A stretch of 64,000 nucleotides of DNA from NCBI RefSeq assembly GCF_029893235.1, contig NZ_JARXWE010000001.1, positions 62,001-126,000 of the forward strand, in the 5' to 3' direction. This DNA comes from Dysgonomonas sp. PH5-45. Lineage in GTDB: Bacteria; Bacteroidota; Bacteroidia; Bacteroidales; Dysgonomonadaceae. Under the pieces are notes generated by a model. The model was not told where the DNA came from. It did not search any database and worked only from the letters and a program-made list of their open reading frames with translations. The translations under genes were made by a program, and so were the position numbers. Below are positions 34,997-44,430 of this stretch, one piece after another; the stretch's first letter is position 1; every line of letters begins with the position of its first letter.

Positions 34997-36730
34997 ATGC
35001 AACAAGAATTTACGATTGGCCGAGGCAAAGCAATGATTAACTTCACCCTGAAGTATTGCGATACCCGTCAGAAAATGATGAACAGTTATGGTTTTAAACG
35101 GGTCATCGAAAGCTTTATTCAGCATAAACTGAAAAAAGACGAGGTGATAATCTATAACTATTACATCGAAACCTTCAAAGACGATGAAACTTTAGCCAAT
35201 TCGTTGATAGACTTTTTTAAGCTGCTCAATGTTTGCGAAACGGACGAGGTTTTGAAGGTGAACAGCATTTACTCGGTTTTTCTTGAAGATAAAGACTTGT
35301 TTATTGAACTCATAGAGTTGCTTTATTCGTATTGGCGTCAACTTCAGCGTATTACTATTGTGCGCAACTCTCAATTGGGAGATGGATTGCAGAATGTGCG
35401 CTTTATTCAGGCAAACGACCTGTTTAACGAACTGATTCTTTCGATATACCGCCGTGTAGCCGAAACAGTGGTAGGCTACCGCCATCGTGTATACAGGCAA
35501 CTGTCGGCAGGGGCAATCGCGGGATTGACACTCAATGATGTGAAATGGAATTGCCCGATGGAGTACAACGGATTGTCGGCAGTACCCTTTATCAGTTCCA
35601 TAGTGTTTAATCCTCCGGTCATTACCTACACAAAGCGTAACACCCGCAGCGGTATTTTTGAAGAACATACATCCAATCCTCTCAATAGGATAATACTTAA
35701 CGACGACGAGTGGTTTGTGTTTCCGGCATGGGTTGGCAGTATGCTGACGTTCGTATATTTCCATAAAGATTTCATTGACCATGGTTTGGGGTTGGCCAAT
35801 CTTTTTGAGCTTGCCACCGAGAGCGAATACAACGGGCGCAAACCCGATATGATATACGTGTTTGGATATCCCGACGGATACGAGGAAAAACGTATTTTCT
35901 ATTACAAGGACAAGAAAAACGATATCATGATAGGCTATGCAAACTATTGCGACGATATCGATTATTTCGGGTATATGAAAAAGATGTTGCTTACCCTCCA
36001 CAACATCAAGCAGATGGAAAAAGAGCATCTGCCTATACATGGCGCCATGGTTAACGTTCTGCTTAAAAACGGGAAAGAGGCAAATATCGTTATCATAGGC
36101 GACAGCGGTGCCGGCAAATCGGAAAGCCTCGAAGCCTTCCGTTCGCTCAACGAAAGCTATATCCGCCACATGCGTGTTATCTTTGACGATATGGGCTACC
36201 TGAAAGAAGAAAAAGACGGCTCCATAAAAGGCTATGGAACAGAGATAGGCGCTTTTGTGCGTACCGACGATTTGGACCCTACTTATGCCTTTGAGCAATA
36301 CGACAGGGGTATTTATACAAATCCCGATAAAATTAATGCCCGGGTTACAATCCCTATTTCAACCTACCAGGTCATATCGAAAGGTTATAAGGTTGACTAT
36401 ATGCTCTATGCCAACAATTATAGCGAAAGCCAGAAGAAGATAAGTTTTTTCGATAATCTGGACGAAGCCATCAAGGTTTTTGAAACAGGTGCGCGCCGTG
36501 CCAAAGGCACAACTTCCGAAACAGGCTTGGTGACATCTTATTTTGCTAATCCGTTTGGAGCTGTGCAAGAGAAAAAAACAGCACAGAAACTTGTTCAACA
36601 CTATTTTAAAGCAATGAATAAGAATGGAGTGAAGATTGGCGAAATACATACCGGTCTGGCTATCGAAGGGCAATCGAAGGAAGGGCCACGCATGGCTGCC
36701 GAAGAACTGTTCAACCTCATAAACGAGTAA
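34997..36730 (+). CDS. PEPCK/HPr-kinase-fold nucleotide-binding protein
   Basis: 577 residues. The C-terminal half holds a phosphate-binding loop IVIIGDSGAGKSESLEAF preceded by IHGAMVNVLLKNG and followed by VIFDDMG, which is the order seen in HPr kinase/phosphorylase (HG, GDSGxGKSE, DD) and in the related PEP carboxykinases. The first 320 residues match no domain I know. Related Bacteroidota proteins are often annotated as PEP carboxykinase, but the loop is not the GxxGTGKTTLS of canonical PckA. The active reaction is therefore unknown. Monocistronic, with a strong terminator. Confidence 0.7.
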   Translation: MQQEFTIGRGKAMINFTLKYCDTRQKMMNSYGFKRVIESFIQHKLKKDEVIIYNYYIETFKDDETLANSLIDFFKLLNVCETDEVLKVNSIYSVFLEDKDLFIELIELLYSYWRQLQRITIVRNSQLGDGLQNVRFIQANDLFNELILSIYRRVAETVVGYRHRVYRQLSAGAIAGLTLNDVKWNCPMEYNGLSAVPFISSIVFNPPVITYTKRNTRSGIFEEHTSNPLNRIILNDDEWFVFPAWVGSMLTFVYFHKDFIDHGLGLANLFELATESEYNGRKPDMIYVFGYPDGYEEKRIFYYKDKKNDIMIGYANYCDDIDYFGYMKKMLLTLHNIKQMEKEHLPIHGAMVNVLLKNGKEANIVIIGDSGAGKSESLEAFRSLNESYIRHMRVIFDDMGYLKEEKDGSIKGYGTEIGAFVRTDDLDPTYAFEQYDRGIYTNPDKINARVTIPISTYQVISKGYKVDYMLYANNYSESQKKISFFDNLDEAIKVFETGARRAKGTTSETGLVTSYFANPFGAVQEKKTAQKLVQHYFKAMNKNGVKIGEIHTGLAIEGQSKEGPRMAAEELFNLINE

Positions 36731-36758
36731 GAGATGATAATTTAAGGATAAAAACTCT

Positions 36759-36795
36759 CGGGGCTGCCTATACTTTTTAGGCAGTCCCGTTTTTT
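36759..36795 (+). terminator. Terminator of the PEPCK-fold gene
   Basis: CGGGGCTGCCT at 36759-36769 pairs with AGGCAGTCCCG at 36779-36789 (one G:U), followed by a T6 run. Confidence 0.88.
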
Positions 36796-36904
36796 CGTGC
36801 CTAAAAGTCTTGCATATGTTTTTCTTTGTGTAATTTTGTGAATTTGTGATTTTTTAGTGAAATCGCAGAAATATATCTGTATCAGACATTAAAATATAAG
36901 TGTT

Positions 36905-38065
36905 ATGATAAAATTATTAAAGTTTACACTGTTTGGTTTACTATTCCCTTTGGGGTTAGCGGCTCAGAATGTAGAATTGGATTTTCTGCTTAAAGGAAAA
37001 GAATACGAACAGATAGAATTGAAGGCCGAACGCTATAACGGAACACGCTTCGATACGAAAGGTGAAAACATAGATGGTTGTTGGCGTTTTTCCATTCCTG
37101 CCAATATTTATGAATCTATTACAGGCTTCTGTCTGATACCTAAAGATTATAACAAAGAACCAATTACTAATCATAAAATAGTTTTTGGCAGCGTTGTTTT
37201 AAATGATACTATGACCGTTTCCTCTTTTTTCCCGATGGAGAAGAAGAAAATAATTGGGGGCAACTATATCCGGAGAGCAGAAATCAATAAAGTGCTGGGG
37301 GAGGATGAAAAGCAAGAACCTGTTATAATGACCGAAGTTGAAGATATCTTCTTAATACCTTACAGCGAAATAGAAGGTGACGAACTGGAAATACGGATGC
37401 TTTTCCCACGGTTCGGTCGCGTCATCCCTGAAATGGGAGAAAGTTTGTGTTATACGGATGTTTTGCCTCAATACATACAAATAGCAAAACGATATCCTGA
37501 TTCAAAATTTCTTGCTGCAAATCTTATAAAGGGGGGGGATATTAGGTTTTATAATTCAAAAGAAGATGTAAAAAAGATTTATGATTGTTTTTCGGAAGAA
37601 AACAAGAACTCTTATTTTGGCAGTAAAATAGGTCAGTACCTTTCTTACTTCCGGTTCGAAAATATTTCTTTACCAACAACAAAAGACACCACAATAGTGG
37701 AGCCCATCCTTGCCAATAGCCGAAAATATAACCTGATTGTTTTTTCTGCTTCGTGGTGCGTGCCTTGCCATAAACTGATTCCTAAACTAAAAGAAATACA
37801 CAACGATTTGTCGGATAATCTGGATATCGTTTACCTCTCGCAAGACGAGCCCAAAACAAAAGACAGTTGGGTAAAACTCATGAAAAAAGAATCCATACCG
37901 TGGCGAAGCCTGTTTATAGGCGATAATAGGCCTTACATGAGAGAGCGATATGGACTGAAGGGAGTGCCTTATACTCTGTTGGTGCATCCGGACGGCAGAG
38001 CCGAAACATTAGAAATAGGGAATAAGAAAGACAGTGCGAAATTGTACGAAATAGTAAAGCAATAA
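36905..38065 (+). CDS. Exported thioredoxin-like protein (TlpA/ResA type)
   Basis: 386 residues with a signal peptide (MIKLLKFTLFGLLFPLGLAA). Residues about 20-250 form a beta-rich N-terminal domain typical of Bacteroidota periplasmic thioredoxins. The thioredoxin fold follows, with WCVPCHK as the CxxC centre and the cis-proline in GLKGVPYTLLV. It probably reduces or reshuffles disulfides in the periplasm. A G8 homopolymer lies in the coding sequence at 37531-37538. It is 31 bases upstream of the SulP gene but no functional link is clear. Confidence 0.85.
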   Translation: MIKLLKFTLFGLLFPLGLAAQNVELDFLLKGKEYEQIELKAERYNGTRFDTKGENIDGCWRFSIPANIYESITGFCLIPKDYNKEPITNHKIVFGSVVLNDTMTVSSFFPMEKKKIIGGNYIRRAEINKVLGEDEKQEPVIMTEVEDIFLIPYSEIEGDELEIRMLFPRFGRVIPEMGESLCYTDVLPQYIQIAKRYPDSKFLAANLIKGGDIRFYNSKEDVKKIYDCFSEENKNSYFGSKIGQYLSYFRFENISLPTTKDTTIVEPILANSRKYNLIVFSASWCVPCHKLIPKLKEIHNDLSDNLDIVYLSQDEPKTKDSWVKLMKKESIPWRSLFIGDNRPYMRERYGLKGVPYTLLVHPDGRAETLEIGNKKDSAKLYEIVKQ

Positions 38066-38096
38066 ATAAAAGTAATAAAGAATTAACAAAGAAAAA

Positions 38097-39809
38097 ATGT
38101 CATTGATTGATTTTAAACCGAAAATTATTTCTTCTCTGAAAGACTATTCGAAGGAGACGTTTTTTGCCGATTTGATGGCAGGTATTATTGTCGGCATTGT
38201 AGCCCTTCCGCTGGCAATAGCGTTCGGTATAGCATCGGGTGTAACGCCCGAAAAGGGTATTATCACGGCAATTATCGCCGGGTTCATTATTTCTTTTCTG
38301 GGGGGTAGCAAAGTCCAGATTGGGGGTCCTACGGGGGCGTTCATCGTTATCGTGTATGGCATTGTGGCTAATCCGCAGTATGGAATAAAAGGGTTGCTTG
38401 TGGCTACCATACTGGCAGGGGTGATACTTATCCTACTGGGAGTGTTTAAGCTGGGGGCGGTTATCAAATTTATTCCTTATCCCATTATTGTGGGTTTTAC
38501 GAGTGGTATAGCCCTCACGATATTCACAACACAGATAGCCGACCTTTTCGGGTTGGACTTTGGAGGCGAAAAAGTACCGGGCGATTTCATTGGCAAATGG
38601 GCTCTTTATTTCAAGCATATCGGCTCCATTAACTGGGCTAACACAGCGGTAAGTATTCTTAGTATATTGATAATTGTTTTCACTCCTAAGTTTCTGAAAA
38701 AAATACCGGGTTCGCTGGTTGCTATCATAGTAATTACCGTGCTTGTGTATCTGCTGAAAGAATATGCGGGCGTAACCAACATAGCAACGATAGGCGACCG
38801 CTTCACAATCAAGGCGGAACTGCCCGAAGCCGAAATTCCCAATCTGAATTGGGAGGCGATAAAAGGCTTGTTCCCGTTGGCCTTCACGATTGCTTTGCTT
38901 GGAGCGATAGAGTCGTTGCTGTCGGCTACGGTAGCCGATGGGGTGATTGGCGACAAGCATAATTCCAATACCGAACTTATAGCCCAAGGAGCGGCAAACA
39001 TTATAACCCCTTTGTTTGGAGGTATTCCCGCAACGGGAGCCATAGCCCGCACAATGACCAACATAAACAACGGGGGGCGTACCCCTGTGGCTGGCATCAT
39101 ACATGCGGTGGTGTTGCTGTTAATACTGCTGTTGCTGATGCCGTTGGCGCAGTATATCCCGATGGCTTGTTTGGCAGGGGTATTGGTTATAGTGGCTTAC
39201 AATATGAGTGAGTGGCGGTCGTTCAAGGCATTGTTCAGCAATCCTAAGTCGGATATCCTTGTGCTTGTTATAACATTCCTGCTGACCGTTATCTTCGATT
39301 TGACGATAGCCATAGAGATAGGCATGTTCCTGGCATTTCTTCTCTTCTTGCGCCGGGTTACCGAAACAACAAAAATATCGCTCATTAAAGATGCCATAGA
39401 CCCCAATGCCGAGATAGATATCAAACTGCAAACCGAAGAGCATCTGATAATCCCCAAAGGGGTGGAAGTGTACGAGATAGACGGGCCATACTTTTTTGGT
39501 ATAGCCAATAAATTTGAAGAAAGTATGCGCTCGATAGGCGACCGCCCCAGAATCCGTATTATCCGTATGCGGCGGGTTCCTTTCATAGATTCCACGGGTG
39601 TACATAATCTGGAAAGCCTGTGTAAAAAATCGAGACGCGAGGGCATTGTCATAATTCTTTCGGGGGTAATACCCGAAGTAAGGCAAGTGCTGGAAAGAGC
39701 CGGATTTGATACACTTTTGGGCAAAGAAAACGTTTGCCCGAATATTAATTCGGCTTTGAGCAGAGCGAAAGATATATTGAACGAAACAAGCCCTGAAAAG
39801 GCTGAATAA
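38097..39809 (+). CDS. SulP family anion permease with STAS domain
   Basis: 570 residues. About 10-12 membrane segments occupy residues 20-430 (FFADLMAGIIVGIVALPLAI and GGSKVQIGGPTGAFIVIV are SulP signatures), then a cytoplasmic STAS domain with VPFIDSTGVHNLE. SulP proteins move sulfate, bicarbonate or dicarboxylates; the substrate cannot be read here. No carbonic anhydrase or sulfate-assimilation gene is adjacent. Confidence 0.93.
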   Translation: MSLIDFKPKIISSLKDYSKETFFADLMAGIIVGIVALPLAIAFGIASGVTPEKGIITAIIAGFIISFLGGSKVQIGGPTGAFIVIVYGIVANPQYGIKGLLVATILAGVILILLGVFKLGAVIKFIPYPIIVGFTSGIALTIFTTQIADLFGLDFGGEKVPGDFIGKWALYFKHIGSINWANTAVSILSILIIVFTPKFLKKIPGSLVAIIVITVLVYLLKEYAGVTNIATIGDRFTIKAELPEAEIPNLNWEAIKGLFPLAFTIALLGAIESLLSATVADGVIGDKHNSNTELIAQGAANIITPLFGGIPATGAIARTMTNINNGGRTPVAGIIHAVVLLLILLLLMPLAQYIPMACLAGVLVIVAYNMSEWRSFKALFSNPKSDILVLVITFLLTVIFDLTIAIEIGMFLAFLLFLRRVTETTKISLIKDAIDPNAEIDIKLQTEEHLIIPKGVEVYEIDGPYFFGIANKFEESMRSIGDRPRIRIIRMRRVPFIDSTGVHNLESLCKKSRREGIVIILSGVIPEVRQVLERAGFDTLLGKENVCPNINSALSRAKDILNETSPEKAE

Positions 39810-39840
39810 ATGAACTTGCAGGAAATATTCGCCCGCAACA

Positions 39841-39872
39841 TTTGTATATTTGAAATAAACTATCTATTTTTG
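39841..39872 (+). promoter_or_regulatory. Promoter of rpmH
   Basis: TTTG at 39841-39844, 20 bases, TATTTTTG at 39865-39872: an ideal match, about 48 bases before the ATG. Confidence 0.75.
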
Positions 39873-39920
39873 CAACCCTGTTTTGTAAAGAATCATAACA
39901 AAGAAAATTAAAATATAGCG

Positions 39921-40082
39921 ATGAAAAGAACTTTCCAACCATCAAACAGAAAGAGAAAAAACAAACATGGTTTTCGCTCTCGAATGGCTACTGCAAACGG
40001 TCGCAGAGTGCTTGCGGCACGCCGTGGTAAAGGCAGAAAGAAACTTTCTGTGTCGGACGAATATCTGGGCACTAACAAGTAA
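39921..40082 (+). CDS. rpmH: 50S ribosomal protein L34
   Basis: A 53-residue basic protein, [20 protein letters not shown] onwards, ending in [13 protein letters not shown]. The [12 protein letters not shown] start and GFRxRM, [17 protein letters not shown] blocks are invariant in L34. It is too short for a 60-residue ORF cut-off. In many bacteria rpmH precedes rnpA and dnaA; here neither follows, only cvpA, which is a common Bacteroidota arrangement. Confidence 0.97.
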   Translation: MKRTFQPSNRKRKNKHGFRSRMATANGRRVLAARRGKGRKKLSVSDEYLGTNK

Positions 40083-40149
40083 GTAAGCCAAATAATAGAA
40101 GATATTTTGCTTTTGCAAACTAAAGTAAGGATTTCACACCAGAAGTTCT

Positions 40150-40174
40150 TACTTTTGTTGTATATATACCTTTG
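40150..40174 (+). promoter_or_regulatory. Two candidate -7 boxes before cvpA
   Basis: TACTTTTG at 40150-40157 and TACCTTTG at 40167-40174 both fit TAnnTTTG. The second would start transcription at about the ATG itself, so the first is more likely to be used for translation with a leader. Confidence 0.4.
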
Positions 40175-40179
40175 GTGTT

Positions 40180-40656
40180 ATGATTTGGTTCGATTCTTTG
40201 ATTCTTGTAATACTTGCCGTAGCCTGCGTAAAAGGCTTTATGTCGGGGTTTGTGACGCAAATAGCCACCCTTGCCGGAGTTGTGCTGGGGGCTTTGTTTG
40301 CGGGTAAGGTTGCGGAGTTCATATTGCCCTATCTGGATGGGGCATCGTCGTCGGCCAACGTGCTTAGTATAGCATCTTTTACTATTGCCTTCGGGCTCAT
40401 CATGGTAGGTGTGATATTTGCCGGTAAGCTGATAAACACGCTTGTGGACGCAATGATGCTTGGTATTCCTAACAAATTGGCGGGAGCGTTTTTTTGTGCT
40501 CTCAAATACTTATTCGTTTTCAGTATAGCCTTAAACCTGCTTATACAAATGGATGGTGACGAAAAACTGATGACACCCCAGATTAAAGAAAACTCCGTTT
40601 CGTTTCATTACATCACAAAAATATCATCAATAATTGTCCCTTACCTTAAACTTTAA
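40180..40656 (+). CDS. CvpA family membrane protein
   Basis: 158 residues with four hydrophobic segments. The opening MIWFDSLILVILAVACVKGF and the segment FVTQIATLAGVVLGALFAGK are typical of CvpA, first described for colicin V production in E. coli and linked to envelope homeostasis. There is no purF neighbour here. The short C-terminal tail is soluble. Confidence 0.88.
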   Translation: MIWFDSLILVILAVACVKGFMSGFVTQIATLAGVVLGALFAGKVAEFILPYLDGASSSANVLSIASFTIAFGLIMVGVIFAGKLINTLVDAMMLGIPNKLAGAFFCALKYLFVFSIALNLLIQMDGDEKLMTPQIKENSVSFHYITKISSIIVPYLKL

Positions 40657-40704
40657 GAGTGTTGAAGGTGTTTTTTATTTGCTCCGATAGGGCAGAATAA
40701 ATTA

Positions 40705-40712
40705 TATTTTTG
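40705..40712 (+). promoter_or_regulatory. -7 box of the patatin gene
   Basis: TATTTTTG, with a TTTG at 40678-40681, 23 bases upstream (slightly long). Confidence 0.45.
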
Positions 40713-40775
40713 TTAATTTTGTTGTATTACGGCTTCCTTCGTGGTTTGATAAGAATTTAATAATCAATCATCCTT

Positions 40776-41594
40776 ATGGATAAAAAAGAAGAAATAAGGA
40801 AACATAAACTTGGTCTTGCCCTTAGTGGTGGAGGGGCTAAGGGCTTTGCGCACCTTGGGGTGATGAAGGCTCTGGAAGAAAGGTATATCCATCCGAACAT
40901 AATATCGGGGACGAGCGCGGGGGCTTTGGCCGGTGTTTTGTATGCCGACGGATATAGCCCGATGGAAATAGCCGAGCTTTTTAAGAATAAAGGGTTTAAG
41001 GAGTTTGCCAAATTTACTATCCCCCAAGCGGGAATATTTAAAAGTGACGGAATCTACGATTTTCTGAAGAAGCATCTCCGTGCTAAAACTTTCGAGGGGC
41101 TGAATATTCCACTCCGTGTTGTAGCTACCGATATTGAACGGGGTACGAGCGTTGTATTTTCCGAAGGGCCGGTCATTGACGCCGTTGTTGCCTCGTGTTC
41201 TTTCCCCATTATCTTTACGCCAAAAGAAATAAAGGGCAGACATTACGTAGACGGAGGGTTGTTCCGTAACTTTCCGGTTTCGGTTATACGGCAAGAGTGC
41301 GAAAAAGTGATAGGAGTGAATGTAACCCCTCTGACGCACGAAAAGTACCGCAATTCGATGATCCATATTGCGGAACGCACCTATCATTACATGTCGATAG
41401 GCAATACCATGGGCGACCGCAAACTTTGCGACATACTGATTGAATCGACAGATGTATCGAAATTTGCGATGTTCAGCCTCGACCATATCGACGAAATAAT
41501 AAAGATAGGTTACGACATAGCCATAGAAGCATTAGGACAAAAGATTGAGGGTACTAAAGAAAATGCTTCGATAGCGAAAAGCACAAAAAAATAA
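40776..41594 (+). CDS. Patatin-like phospholipase
   Basis: 272 residues, no signal peptide. The Ser-Asp dyad and oxyanion loop are intact: [24 protein letters not shown] (nucleophile Ser) and [12 protein letters not shown] (Asp). It belongs to the RssA/YlbK-type bacterial patatins, presumably hydrolysing membrane lipids on the cytoplasmic side. It lies 21 bases before the alpha-amylase gene, so they may be cotranscribed. Confidence 0.93.
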   Translation: MDKKEEIRKHKLGLALSGGGAKGFAHLGVMKALEERYIHPNIISGTSAGALAGVLYADGYSPMEIAELFKNKGFKEFAKFTIPQAGIFKSDGIYDFLKKHLRAKTFEGLNIPLRVVATDIERGTSVVFSEGPVIDAVVASCSFPIIFTPKEIKGRHYVDGGLFRNFPVSVIRQECEKVIGVNVTPLTHEKYRNSMIHIAERTYHYMSIGNTMGDRKLCDILIESTDVSKFAMFSLDHIDEIIKIGYDIAIEALGQKIEGTKENASIAKSTKK

Positions 41595-41615
41595 TAACCA
41601 AGAAAAGTATCGGCA

Positions 41616-43304
41616 ATGGCAAAATTTCTTATATACCAAGTATTTCCACGTTGGTTTGGTAATACCTGCTCCACAAATAAAGAGAATGGAACGAAGGATG
41701 AAAACGGGGTAGGCAAGTTTTCTTCTTTTTCGGCGAAGGCGCTTTCGGAAATAAGGAAAATGGGATTTTCGCATATCTGGTACACAGGGGTGATTGAGCA
41801 TGCCACAAAAACCGATTATTCGGAATACAGAATACAAAAAGATAATGACTCCATAGTGAAAGGCAATGCCGGTTCGCCTTATGCCATAAAGGATTATTAC
41901 GACGTAGATCCCGATTTGGCTGACAATGTCGAAAATCGTATGCAGGAGTTTGAAGCACTGGTTGCGAGGACACATAAGCACGATTTGAAAGTTATCATAG
42001 ATTTTGTTCCCAACCACGTTGCCCGCCAGTATTGTTCGGACAGAAAGCCCCGAAAGGTTGACGATTTGGGCACAAAGGATGATACCACAAAAACATTCTT
42101 GCCCGACAATAATTTCTATTATATCCCCAACCACGATTTACGATTGGATTTTCTCCCTGCCGATGCGCAGGAAACGTATCACGAATCGCCGGCAAAGGCA
42201 ACCGGTAACGACCGTTTTGACAGCACTCCTACCGCAAACGACTGGTACGAAACCGTTAAACTGAACTACGGAGTAGATCACCTTAACGGGCACACAAAAT
42301 ACTTTACGCCGATACCCGACACATGGTATAAGATGTACGACATACTGATGTTCTGGGCATCGAAGGGTGTAGACGGCTTCCGTTGCGACATGGCAGAAAT
42401 GGTTCCTGTTGAGTTTTGGAACTGGGTAATAGGTAAAGTAAAGAATAAACACAAAGATATTATATTCATTGCCGAGGTATATAATCCGAGCGAATACGCG
42501 GGCTTTATCAAATCGGGACGTTTTGATTATTTGTACGACAAGGTGGGGCTTTACGATACCCTGCGGGGAGTGGTATGCGGACACCGGCCAGCTTCGGACC
42601 TTACAGCCTGTTGGCAAAGCTTGGGCGAGTCGCACTTGCAGATGCTGAACTTTTTGGAAAACCACGACGAACAGCGCATCGCTTCCGATTTTTTTGCCGG
42701 CGACCCTCGCAAAGCTATCCCTGCACTGATAGTTTCGGCCACGATGAACACAAACCCTTTTATGGCATATTGTGGGCAGGAGCTTGGCGAACGGGGTATG
42801 GACAAAGAAGGGTTTAGCGGTATGGACGGGCGGACTACAATTTTCGATTATTGGTCGGTCGAGAGCGTCCGTAATTGGTATAACGGGGGTAAATGTAATA
42901 CCGAAAAACTGACCGATGTCCAGAAGTCTTTACGGACGATTTATTGTAGGGTACTGTCGGTCTGCAACACCGAACCGGCTATCAGCAAAGGCGGTTTCTA
43001 CGACCTTATGTATGTAAATTACCGGAACGAACATTTCGACCCATCCAAGCAATTTGCTTATTTGCGGGCGAGCGAAGGAGAACTGCTGTTGGTTGTTGTC
43101 AATTTCGACGATAAGGACGTTCGCCTGAAAATAAATATTCCTGCCGAAGCTTATGCTTATTTCAATATCGATCCCCGAAGCCTGAAGCCGGACAAGGAAC
43201 TGATGTGGGACGGACAAGAGCCTGTCGGAGAGCCTTTATTATCGGCTTATGAAGTTAGGCTTAAAGCATATTCCGGGAAGATTATTAAGTTTTTAAGTGA
43301 TTAA
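41616..43304 (+). CDS. GH13 alpha-amylase family glycosidase, cytoplasmic
   Basis: 562 residues. The catalytic triad is visible: nucleophile Asp258 (GFRCDMAE), acid/base Glu287 (FIAEVYNP) and Asp351 (LENHDEQR), with region I VIIDFVPNHVARQY. The N-terminus FLIYQVFPRWFGNT has no signal peptide, so it acts on intracellular glycogen or maltodextrin. No starch-utilisation (sus) genes are next to it. The unusual pairing with a patatin gene is probably fortuitous. Confidence 0.92.
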   Translation: MAKFLIYQVFPRWFGNTCSTNKENGTKDENGVGKFSSFSAKALSEIRKMGFSHIWYTGVIEHATKTDYSEYRIQKDNDSIVKGNAGSPYAIKDYYDVDPDLADNVENRMQEFEALVARTHKHDLKVIIDFVPNHVARQYCSDRKPRKVDDLGTKDDTTKTFLPDNNFYYIPNHDLRLDFLPADAQETYHESPAKATGNDRFDSTPTANDWYETVKLNYGVDHLNGHTKYFTPIPDTWYKMYDILMFWASKGVDGFRCDMAEMVPVEFWNWVIGKVKNKHKDIIFIAEVYNPSEYAGFIKSGRFDYLYDKVGLYDTLRGVVCGHRPASDLTACWQSLGESHLQMLNFLENHDEQRIASDFFAGDPRKAIPALIVSATMNTNPFMAYCGQELGERGMDKEGFSGMDGRTTIFDYWSVESVRNWYNGGKCNTEKLTDVQKSLRTIYCRVLSVCNTEPAISKGGFYDLMYVNYRNEHFDPSKQFAYLRASEGELLLVVVNFDDKDVRLKINIPAEAYAYFNIDPRSLKPDKELMWDGQEPVGEPLLSAYEVRLKAYSGKIIKFLSD

Positions 43305-43341
43305 ATGAACCGACCTTTCTGAAAGTTCGTGAACTATTTTA

Positions 43342-43349
43342 TACCTTTG
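43342..43349 (+). promoter_or_regulatory. -7 box of prs
   Basis: TACCTTTG, 53 bases before the ATG; -33 element imperfect. Confidence 0.5.
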
Positions 43350-43402
43350 TGGGGTTTAAAGTCTATTTACACATATTATTATAATATCAAAAGAAGAAAT
43401 AA

Positions 43403-44338
43403 ATGGAAAGAGCTCCTTTCAAAGTTTTTTCGGGAACAAATTCCCGATATCTTGCCGAAAAAATTTGCAACAGCCTTGGTTGTCCGTTAGGAAATATGAA
43501 CATCGAATACTTTGCCGATGGCGAATTTTCGGTTTCGTACGAAGAATCTATCCGCGGACGCGATGTGTTTTTGGTGCAATCAACGTTCCCCAATTCGGAT
43601 AATTTATTGGAGCTTCTTCTGATGATTGATGCTGCAAAAAGAGCATCGGCAAAGTCGATAGTGGCCGTTATTCCTTACTTTGGATGGGCGCGCCAAGACC
43701 GTAAAGATAAACCCCGTGTGTCTATCGGAGCTAAACTGATAGCCGATATGCTCAGCGCGGCGGGAATCAGCCGCCTTATTACAATGGATTTGCATGCCGA
43801 CCAGATACAAGGGTTCTTTAATGTTCCGGTAGACCACTTGTACGCATCGGCTATATTTACCGAATATATTGACACGCTCGATAAAGAAAATCTTGTTATG
43901 GCAACCCCCGATGTGGGAGGTACAAAAAGAGCCAGTTCGTATGCCAAATACTTTGGTATACCGATGGTTATTTGCTATAAACTGCGTAAAAAAGCCAACG
44001 AGGTTTCAGAAATGCAAATAATTGGCGATGTGGAAGGTATGGATGTTGTTTTGGTTGACGATATTGTTGACACAGCCGGCACGATAACCAAAGCTGCCGA
44101 TTTGATGATGGCTCACGGAGCCCGTTCGGTGAGGGCTATTGCCAGCCATGCCGTAATGTCAGACCCCGCATCTACAAGGATAGACCAGTCGAGCCTTACA
44201 CAAATGCTGTTTACAGACAGTATTCCTTATTCTAAAAAATGCGAAAAAGTAACGATACTCTCCGTAGCCGATGTTTTTGCCAAAGCTATTCAGAGGGTAT
44301 ATAACAATGAGTCTATCAGCTCATTATATGTAATGTAG
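43403..44338 (+). CDS. prs: Ribose-phosphate pyrophosphokinase
   Basis: 311 residues, standard length. It has FSGTNSRYLAEKIC, FADGEFSV, the ATP region YFGWARQDRKDKPRV, MDLHADQIQGFF, and the PRPP-binding loop VVLVDDIVDTAGTITKAAD. It makes PRPP for nucleotide, histidine and tryptophan synthesis. Monocistronic, with a hairpin overlapping its stop codon. Confidence 0.97.
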   Translation: MERAPFKVFSGTNSRYLAEKICNSLGCPLGNMNIEYFADGEFSVSYEESIRGRDVFLVQSTFPNSDNLLELLLMIDAAKRASAKSIVAVIPYFGWARQDRKDKPRVSIGAKLIADMLSAAGISRLITMDLHADQIQGFFNVPVDHLYASAIFTEYIDTLDKENLVMATPDVGGTKRASSYAKYFGIPMVICYKLRKKANEVSEMQIIGDVEGMDVVLVDDIVDTAGTITKAADLMMAHGARSVRAIASHAVMSDPASTRIDQSSLTQMLFTDSIPYSKKCEKVTILSVADVFAKAIQRVYNNESISSLYVM

Positions 44339-44362
44339 CCCTAAATTGTCCGCTACATTTTG
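44332..44362 (+). terminator. Terminator of prs overlapping the psd promoter
   Basis: AATGTAGC at 44332-44339 pairs with GCTACATT at 44352-44359, followed by TTTG; the T tract is also the -33 element of the next promoter. Confidence 0.55.
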
Positions 44363-44390
44363 TATATATACATAAAAACAGATATTTTTG
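44359..44390 (+). promoter_or_regulatory. Promoter of psd-pssA
   Basis: TTTG at 44359-44362, 20 bases, TATTTTTG at 44383-44390: full consensus, about 40 bases before psd. Confidence 0.75.
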
Positions 44391-44430
44391 CATCATTCTA
44401 AACAAACGATGCAAAATAAATTTACATGAT

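Noticed and set aside
35192-36298. 368-residue antisense frame inside the PEPCK-fold gene
   Set aside because: The plus-strand frame carries a clear nucleotide-binding loop; the antisense product has no domain, promoter or start context.
38433-39104. 223-residue antisense frame within the SulP gene
   Set aside because: It overlaps strongly conserved SulP membrane segments; composition is typical of a shadow frame.
40776-43304. Functional patatin-amylase pair
   Set aside because: The genes are close, but lipid and glycan hydrolysis have no shared pathway and no conserved partner genes are nearby; proximity alone is weak evidence.
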